IMG/VR virus record: IMGVR_UViG_3300035698_006915
Location: 1 to 27,499 of that record
DNA length: 27,499 nucleotides
Reading direction: 5' to 3' (one strand)
From: a virus
The translations under genes and the position numbers were made by a program. This document shows positions 22,547 through 27,499 of this stretch, one piece after another (within the stretch, counting starts at the first letter, position 1; the number at the start of each line of letters is the position of its first letter). The notes under the pieces were generated by a model. It worked only from the letters and a program-made list of their open reading frames with translations, did no database searches and was not told where the DNA came from.

Positions 22547-23290
22547 ATGGCACGTAGAACAAATAAACAAATAGCAGTAGATAAGGCAGCAGAAGCAGCC
22601 AAGCAAGAAGTAATTCAACCAGAAGCAACTGCACCCAAGAGTGAGATTCTTGGAGTAGTAAGTAGATACGCTGGAACAGTTATATCAATCAATCTAAAGA
22701 AAGGAGCCTACTTCGGAATAGGTGACCAAGGCAAGTGCAAGATGTGGCTAGATGGAGAGACGTGGACCGCTAAGGTTCCTGACACTCTATCAGACCAAGA
22801 AAGCATGCAGCTACAAGGTGCTTTAGAAAGAGGAACAGTAGTAGTAGGTAAGCATTACCTACCCGTTCTCATAAAAGAGAAAGGGACAAGAGAAGAGTAT
22901 GCTAAACTTGTCAAGCTTGCAAGAGCTATGACCAAGGAAGTAAAGCAGCCCTTTATTGATCTCGTCAGGATGACTAACGTAGGCAACTGGACTCCACTGG
23001 AGATCTATACTTATTGCCTAGATCAAGAGAGAACTACTAAGGGTAGACCAGAGTGGATAGACTTCCTCACTGAGGCTATCGCTAACTACAATGGTCCCGA
23101 CTCTCTAGTAGAAGACTTTGTAGACGATCCAGACAACTACGAGGTTGTCATCGATCCTAATGTAGGTATCATAATGGATAGTAGAGGAGAAGTTAAGAAG
23201 GATGAGCTTAAGATCGAATATGGAGATCCTTCATTGACGACTGCATCATCTCAGGTAGCAGAAAAAGCATTGAGTGAATACCTAGACTAA
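22547..23290 (+). CDS. Head-completion candidate (247 aa)
   Basis: A soluble protein with an Ala/Gln-rich N-terminal helix, a small beta segment (VSRYAGTVISINLKKGAYFG) and a helical middle (EEYAKLVKLARAMTKEVK). It is the first gene after the capsid hairpins and is coupled to the next by TAATG. Genes in this place usually encode head-completion, neck or packaged minor proteins. No motif identifies it further; the function is assigned by position only. Confidence 0.55.
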   Translation: MARRTNKQIAVDKAAEAAKQEVIQPEATAPKSEILGVVSRYAGTVISINLKKGAYFGIGDQGKCKMWLDGETWTAKVPDTLSDQESMQLQGALERGTVVVGKHYLPVLIKEKGTREEYAKLVKLARAMTKEVKQPFIDLVRMTNVGNWTPLEIYTYCLDQERTTKGRPEWIDFLTEAIANYNGPDSLVEDFVDDPDNYEVVIDPNVGIIMDSRGEVKKDELKIEYGDPSLTTASSQVAEKALSEYLD

Positions 23291-24657
23291 TGGCTGCACC
23301 GGTACTTTCAACAAGTTCTCCAGTAGATGGAGCGGCAGATTCTTTTTTAAACAAGACTCTTACCGCTACATTTGCTGCAGAATTAGATACAGCTAGCATA
23401 GATAGCAATGCTGTAATCCTTTTAAACGTCGCTACAGAAGATATTATTCAGACAAGTATCTCCTACAATACAGCAACGTTTACTATAAGTATTACTCCTC
23501 TAACTGTTCTTGCTGAAAGTACCGTATACAAAATAAGGTTTCCCGGAACGGACATAGCTCTAGGTCCAACGTATGTACTACAAGATAGTGCGTCGTCTGA
23601 CTCTATAGTTACTACAATAGATGTAACGTTCACAACTGGAGCGAGAACGTTCATAGATGATTCATCTATAGATAAGGACTCCACAGACTTCTCCCTAGAG
23701 GGAGACCTTAATTTACCTGTACACGTCAAAGCATTAGGGGACTTTGCTGTATCAGGTACCACTCCAAAGATTCATTCATATGACGTAGCAACTACGCTCG
23801 ATGGGTCTAATAGAATCGCGATCACTTTCAATAAGGCATTGTCTGGAGACTTATGTAGTACAGACTGGGTAGATGTTGATGCATATGCCATGTTAGATAG
23901 TGACTCTTATATGGCTGTAGGCTCAACCCTTGGGGTAGGAACAGTGGCTCCTATGACAGGAGTAACATGTGCGGGTAGCACTATGTACCTATGGTTCAGC
24001 GGAGAGATGCCAAAGAACGTAGGAGTATCAGTTACTCTTGACAGCTCTATAACAGCTGATGATGGCAGCGAGTTCGGTCCTTCTGACTACGAGCTAACCT
24101 TCACCATGGAAAGATTCCCTAAGATATCGGGCATCCATGTTGTAAAGAGAGAGCTCAGTACGATAGCTGACACGCTTAACAATGATTACATTGCAGCGTT
24201 GCTTCTTTCCAATACTATAAACCTAGTAGAGAAGCTGGCTATAGATGTAGATAATATATCATGGACTCATCTCCAGTGGGTCACAAATAAAACAATCGTT
24301 GACATACTTGATGATCAAGAGCTTGAAAAAGCTATCGTTGCTGGAACAAGAAGACAGCTTGGTGACTTGAACGTTTCCATAGATCTTCCTCAGACAGAAG
24401 CAGCAAGACTTTCACTGAAGCATGCACGAGCTCTTAAGAAGCTCGACATAGCCGATAAGACGCTACTAGGCGCACGCGGCATAGCACTTCGGTATGACAG
24501 TACTAAAAACATTACAGACGTCGTAGACCGCCTGTGGCACGGTGTCGCCGGAAAGCTAATAGATAGTAGATGGTCTACATATCAGCCAAACATGCCTGCG
24601 AGTAACGTAAGCATTAATAGGCAAGCAAAAGTTCCTCCTGGAACAAACTGGTGGTAA
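23290..24657 (+). CDS. Virion protein with two SbsA-type Ig-like domains (455 aa)
   Basis: Residues about 3-117 match the bacterial SbsA-type Ig-like domain: SPVDGAADSFLNKTLTATF, then ELDTASIDSNAVILL and TVYKIRFPG. Residues 157-274 appear to hold a second, more diverged copy (NRIAITFNKALS, YELTFTMERF). The C-terminal 180 residues form a different helical part (IADTLNNDYIAALLLSNTIN) ending NTNWW-like in an aromatic tip. Ig domains on phage particles commonly sit on the capsid or tail surface and are thought to stick to carbohydrates. Position points to a head or neck component whose C-terminal part anchors it. Coupled by TAATG to the gene before. Confidence 0.7.
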   Translation: MAAPVLSTSSPVDGAADSFLNKTLTATFAAELDTASIDSNAVILLNVATEDIIQTSISYNTATFTISITPLTVLAESTVYKIRFPGTDIALGPTYVLQDSASSDSIVTTIDVTFTTGARTFIDDSSIDKDSTDFSLEGDLNLPVHVKALGDFAVSGTTPKIHSYDVATTLDGSNRIAITFNKALSGDLCSTDWVDVDAYAMLDSDSYMAVGSTLGVGTVAPMTGVTCAGSTMYLWFSGEMPKNVGVSVTLDSSITADDGSEFGPSDYELTFTMERFPKISGIHVVKRELSTIADTLNNDYIAALLLSNTINLVEKLAIDVDNISWTHLQWVTNKTIVDILDDQELEKAIVAGTRRQLGDLNVSIDLPQTEAARLSLKHARALKKLDIADKTLLGARGIALRYDSTKNITDVVDRLWHGVAGKLIDSRWSTYQPNMPASNVSINRQAKVPPGTNWW

Positions 24658-24662
24658 CCAAA

Positions 24663-24848
24663 ATGGCAGAAAATAAAAAGAGCTTCTCTCAAGAGATACT
24701 AAGTAAGAATCAATCAGCAGAAGCAACAGCTGAAGTTAGAAAGCAGATGGCAGATCCAGGCTTAATGAAGTCTAAAGGATATGTCCCTCCTAAGAACACT
24801 GTAAATAAGAACGCAGGTGATCTACCTCCTGGGGTACCTGGTGCCTAA
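24663..24848 (+). CDS. Small hydrophilic protein (61 aa)
   Basis: A 61-residue charged protein (AENKKSFSQEILSKNQSAEA) with a Gly/Pro-rich end (DLPPGVPGA). The ATG at 24663 is five bases after the preceding stop and is preferred over a GTG in the same frame at 24651 that lies within the upstream gene. Its 3' end overlaps the next gene's GTG start by eight bases. It may be an unstructured linker or assembly protein of the head-tail joint. No family is recognised. Confidence 0.55.
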   Translation: MAENKKSFSQEILSKNQSAEATAEVRKQMADPGLMKSKGYVPPKNTVNKNAGDLPPGVPGA

Positions 24849-25356
24849 GAAGCTCGGCTTTATAAATCTAAGGAAAGAAATAGAGTTGCTCTCTGAGTCT
24901 GTAGGATTCAGCTGGGTAGCTCTTCGTTCCGTAGACCTAACTAGGCCAACGAAAGAGGCTCAAGGTTCCTTGCCTCAGAACTACGATCAAGCTAATATAA
25001 ATTACCAGCACATCACTTCTAATTATTACTACGTAGATAAGCTGGTGAAAGGATACAGATACCTGGCTCAGCCGGGGTTCGACTTTCAAGCACAGATAGG
25101 AACTATCAATACTAAAACTCAGGTCTATATAGTAGAGCACGATAAGCAGCCTAAAAATACAGACTTTATTCTAGAGCTAGAGCTAGATGAAACAACAGGA
25201 CAACCTAAGCAACCTTTCTCAATATCCAGAGTATTTAATATACAAGATGCTCAGCCTATGAGAGGTGGGCAACCAGCAGCTGTTCCAGGCGGAATAGAGT
25301 TCTGGAGATGCTACACGGAAGAGGACAACTTAGGATACGGAATTAATATAACTTAA
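24841..25356 (+). CDS. Head-tail joining candidate (171 aa, GTG start)
   Basis: A soluble mixed alpha/beta protein. The GTG at 24841 is chosen because it overlaps the upstream stop by eight bases in the style of this operon; an upstream frame start at 24817 lies inside the previous gene. The C-terminal part is beta-rich (TKTQVYIVEHDKQP, DFILELELDETTG). Its size and place between capsid and sheath fit head-closure or tail-terminator proteins. It is coupled to the next gene by TAATG. No sequence motif proves it. Confidence 0.58.
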   Translation: MPKKLGFINLRKEIELLSESVGFSWVALRSVDLTRPTKEAQGSLPQNYDQANINYQHITSNYYYVDKLVKGYRYLAQPGFDFQAQIGTINTKTQVYIVEHDKQPKNTDFILELELDETTGQPKQPFSISRVFNIQDAQPMRGGQPAAVPGGIEFWRCYTEEDNLGYGINIT

Positions 25357-26456
25357 TGAGTACTAAATCAGACAAAACAGGAAAGCCAATACTTGAGGAT
25401 CATGACGATCCAAGTATCAAGTATTACGATAGCGTTATTCCTAACTGCTCTGGTTCTACTGCTTACCAAAAGAAGAGTACCAGAGATAGGAACGTAAATC
25501 TCGTTGAAGCTATGGAGATGGTTGACATACTACTAATGCAGTATGAATCTAACTATCGAGTCCATAACATTGACAAGACCTTGATTCATTTTCCTTACCT
25601 GTTCCAGAGACCAGCAGATGGCACCAAGATAAGGAACAAGTCTACTGGTGAGTTTTATATAGTTCAAGAAACACTCATAAATCCAAGGACTAAGAACTGG
25701 GAAGGTCTAGTAAAGATAGAATTTACTAACTCTTATCCCGATAGAACCAAGTTTGAGAAGATAGAATTTGTAGATGAAAACAATTACGTAAGGTTTACAT
25801 CTGAAGATCCTCAATCGATTGGATTAGAATCACAGGACGACGTGGGACTTATCGTTGATAAGGGCCCTATTAGACCTACTGTAGTTCATGCACTTATACG
25901 TAAGTTGCCTGGTACTATAAGCAGTAGACCTTTCGCTCCTGCCAAGCAATACAGACCCGACTTAAGAGAAACTCTTAGATCCGTTGACGACCCAAACCAT
26001 ACAATAGAGATGTATGGTCAATGGCTTGATCATTTGGTACAGTTTGATTGCTGGACAACAGACAATTTTTCTGCCGACAGGCTGGCCGACTGGTTTGAAA
26101 GATTTGTAAGTCTCTACGGAAAGATACTTAAACTCAATGGAGTACAGGAGGTTCTCTTTTGGGAACGCCTGAGAGACGCATCAGTTACGAAGTGGAGGCA
26201 GAACCTCAAAAGTAGAGCTGTGCAATATTTTATAAGAACAGAGTACCTTGAAGCTGTCTTTACACGAGACATAACAGATATAGATTACAATGTCAGTCTG
26301 GCCGACAACATTGAACCTTGTATCGGAGAGTATGAAATAGCTGGGCAGATGGTTTCTGGCCAAGTCACCTTAGCTGAGTACAACTCTATGTTCCGTGATA
26401 GCGATGGCAAATATTTATTTGGCAACTTTAACATAACAGACCAGAACCTAACCTAA
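25356..26456 (+). CDS. Neck/tail-completion candidate (366 aa)
   Basis: A 366-residue soluble protein: a short charged N terminus, a helical stretch (VEAMEMVDILLMQYES), a beta segment with FPYLFQRPADGTK and VQETLINPRT, and an aromatic helical second half (YGQWLDHLVQFDCWTT, LADWFERFVSLYGK). It is the last gene before the tail sheath, the usual place of neck, tail-terminator or tail-completion proteins of contractile-tailed phages. I recognise no family. Its stop lies within a small inverted repeat followed by T residues. Confidence 0.55.
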   Translation: MSTKSDKTGKPILEDHDDPSIKYYDSVIPNCSGSTAYQKKSTRDRNVNLVEAMEMVDILLMQYESNYRVHNIDKTLIHFPYLFQRPADGTKIRNKSTGEFYIVQETLINPRTKNWEGLVKIEFTNSYPDRTKFEKIEFVDENNYVRFTSEDPQSIGLESQDDVGLIVDKGPIRPTVVHALIRKLPGTISSRPFAPAKQYRPDLRETLRSVDDPNHTIEMYGQWLDHLVQFDCWTTDNFSADRLADWFERFVSLYGKILKLNGVQEVLFWERLRDASVTKWRQNLKSRAVQYFIRTEYLEAVFTRDITDIDYNVSLADNIEPCIGEYEIAGQMVSGQVTLAEYNSMFRDSDGKYLFGNFNITDQNLT

Positions 26457-26471
26457 TCTTAGGTATTTTTT
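26451..26471 (+). terminator. Weak terminator-like hairpin before the sheath gene
   Basis: ACCTAA-TC-TTAGGT is an exact inverted repeat over the stop codon of the preceding gene and is followed by ATTTTTT. The stem is short and AU-rich with a tight loop, so termination would be weak. It may simply separate neck from sheath transcripts. Confidence 0.3.
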
Positions 26472-26485
26472 AGGAGAATAAAAAA

Positions 26486-27499
26486 ATGGCTTTTGACTCT
26501 TTACCAGCTACGAACGTTAATCTTAGCGATCAAGGCTTGAAAATTGCCCCACAGCCTTCTGGGCCAAAGGTTACGTTACTAGGAATAACCTCTAATACTG
26601 GAATCAGTATAAGAGAACCTTTCCAAGTAACTAACGTTGGCCAAGCTTCAGCATCATTGTACTTTTCAGGAACAGTAGGAGACGCCTATCCAGGTGAACT
26701 TTCTATGGCTCTTGAGGAAGCAGTTGCTGCGGGTGCACCGTCTGTCGAGATTGTTGTAATCGGACACTACAATGGAGCCGCACTAGAGAATATCATTTCT
26801 CCTGTCGGCACTAACGTGGTTCAAAGATACACAGACTTGACTTCAGCTTATGATACAATAGTGAACACCGATCTCGATATCGTTGTTCCTGTTGGCGCAT
26901 GGGCAGACTGCACAGGCACTACGGGCGATTTCACAAACCAGCTTGCAAACTTTTGTGAGCAAGCTACTAATGAATTCGGAAACACCTGCATAGGTGTAAT
27001 AGGCATGATGCCTACTCTTCACTGGGCCAGAACATGGTCCAACGCAACTGGCCTTCTGCCAGACTCCACGCTTAGCGGCGAGTCAGCTGCTATCACTGGA
27101 GAAGGAGTTGCAAGGTTTAATATACCTTCCATCTCCATGGTTGATGAGTGGGTTAAGTATGCAACGCAAGACGATGAGGATACCGGTGTTTCTACACCTC
27201 CTCTAGTTGAATCTACTGAACTGAACTTCCCAACTACGTTCTACAATTACCTTGTAGGATCTAATGACCAGGATGGAGTCTTCTACCCAGAGAACTCTTC
27301 TAACGCAGCAACCGCTGTTAACGCTTCTTACTGGACTTCGTTCCAGGCAGAGGACTCTGCTGGCGCAGCTCAAACTGACGCCAAAGGAAACAAGGTTGAT
27401 GCAGGTCGTAGAGTTTGCGTAGTTGGTGCACCTCTTATTACTACAAATAATACTGTCAAAGATCTCGCAAGAGGCCTTAGTCAGCCATTAAGTAATACA
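26486..27499 (+). CDS. Tail sheath protein, N-terminal 338 residues (cut by window edge)
   Basis: The frame opens at ATG 26486 with TAGGAG at 26471-26476 and an A-rich spacer, and stays open to the window end. The N terminus contains KVTLLGITSNTGISIREPF and the Ser-Met-Ala-Leu-Glu-Glu-Ala-Val segment leading into GAPSVEIVVIGHY, the pattern of myovirus tail sheath subunits, which form the contractile outer tube. This shows that the virus has a contractile tail. The remainder, expected to include the C-terminal domain that links neighbouring subunits, lies to the right. Tail tube and baseplate genes would be expected next. Confidence 0.83.
   Translation, partial: MAFDSLPATNVNLSDQGLKIAPQPSGPKVTLLGITSNTGISIREPFQVTNVGQASASLYFSGTVGDAYPGELSMALEEAVAAGAPSVEIVVIGHYNGAALENIISPVGTNVVQRYTDLTSAYDTIVNTDLDIVVPVGAWADCTGTTGDFTNQLANFCEQATNEFGNTCIGVIGMMPTLHWARTWSNATGLLPDSTLSGESAAITGEGVARFNIPSISMVDEWVKYATQDDEDTGVSTPPLVESTELNFPTTFYNYLVGSNDQDGVFYPENSSNAATAVNASYWTSFQAEDSAGAAQTDAKGNKVDAGRRVCVVGAPLITTNNTVKDLARGLSQPLSNT

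Overview
This window is a 27.5 kb piece of a tailed double-stranded DNA virus (class Caudoviricetes) with a contractile tail. The sequence shows a large terminase with a complete ATPase and nuclease motif set, a portal, a maturation protease joined to a scaffold, an HK97-fold major capsid protein and, at the right edge, a tail sheath protein. No host genes, rRNA, tRNA, integrase or CRISPR array were seen, so the window gives little direct evidence of the host. Base composition is moderately AT-rich. The strongest translated genes carry bacterial Shine-Dalgarno sites (major capsid, sheath, the gene before the capsid, the leftmost minus-strand gene), which fits a bacterial host, but an archaeal host cannot be excluded from these data.

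Layout, left to right. (1) Positions 1-348: the start of a minus-strand gene for a small membrane protein, and a divergent AT-rich regulatory gap. (2) Positions 349-2522: an accessory run of very small genes. Seven of them (623, 883, 1146, 1433, 1704, 2003, 2289) are paralogues that share the N-terminal peptide MKVTSKTE or a close variant; one has lost its ATG and one carries a fresh 33-bp tandem duplication. (3) Positions 2598-5111: a long beta-rich protein, probably a tail fibre or tailspike, far from the tail genes. (4) Positions 5128-7111: five small to medium genes, three of them with cysteine clusters, one holding a perfect 14-bp inverted repeat. (5) Positions 7104-11227: an unusual module made of a DnaQ-like exonuclease fused to a RecB/Cas4-like nuclease, three Gly/Ala-rich hydrophobic proteins and one single-pass membrane protein with a coiled coil. 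(6) Positions 11238-20997: the packaging and head module, with a helix-turn-helix/metallophosphoesterase fusion, TerL, a 642-residue unknown, a portal with a Mu-F/SPP1 gp7-like tail, a 53-residue basic protein, a protease-scaffold polyprotein with a likely nested scaffold start, and a probable capsid accessory protein. (7) Positions 21018-27499: major capsid protein, a hairpin terminator candidate, five head-completion/neck candidates (one with SbsA-type Ig domains), then the sheath.

The genes work as a late assembly operon read left to right. Most are packed with zero or negative spacing, and nine junctions are the one-base overlap TAATG, so downstream ribosomes probably restart after the upstream stop; strong Shine-Dalgarno sites appear mainly where a high-copy virion protein needs independent initiation. 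The points most worth following up are the two-nuclease fusion with its membrane-protein neighbours, the phosphoesterase with a DNA-binding domain directly before terL, and the MKVTSKTE gene array. Family assignments were made by reading motifs by eye; no database search was possible.
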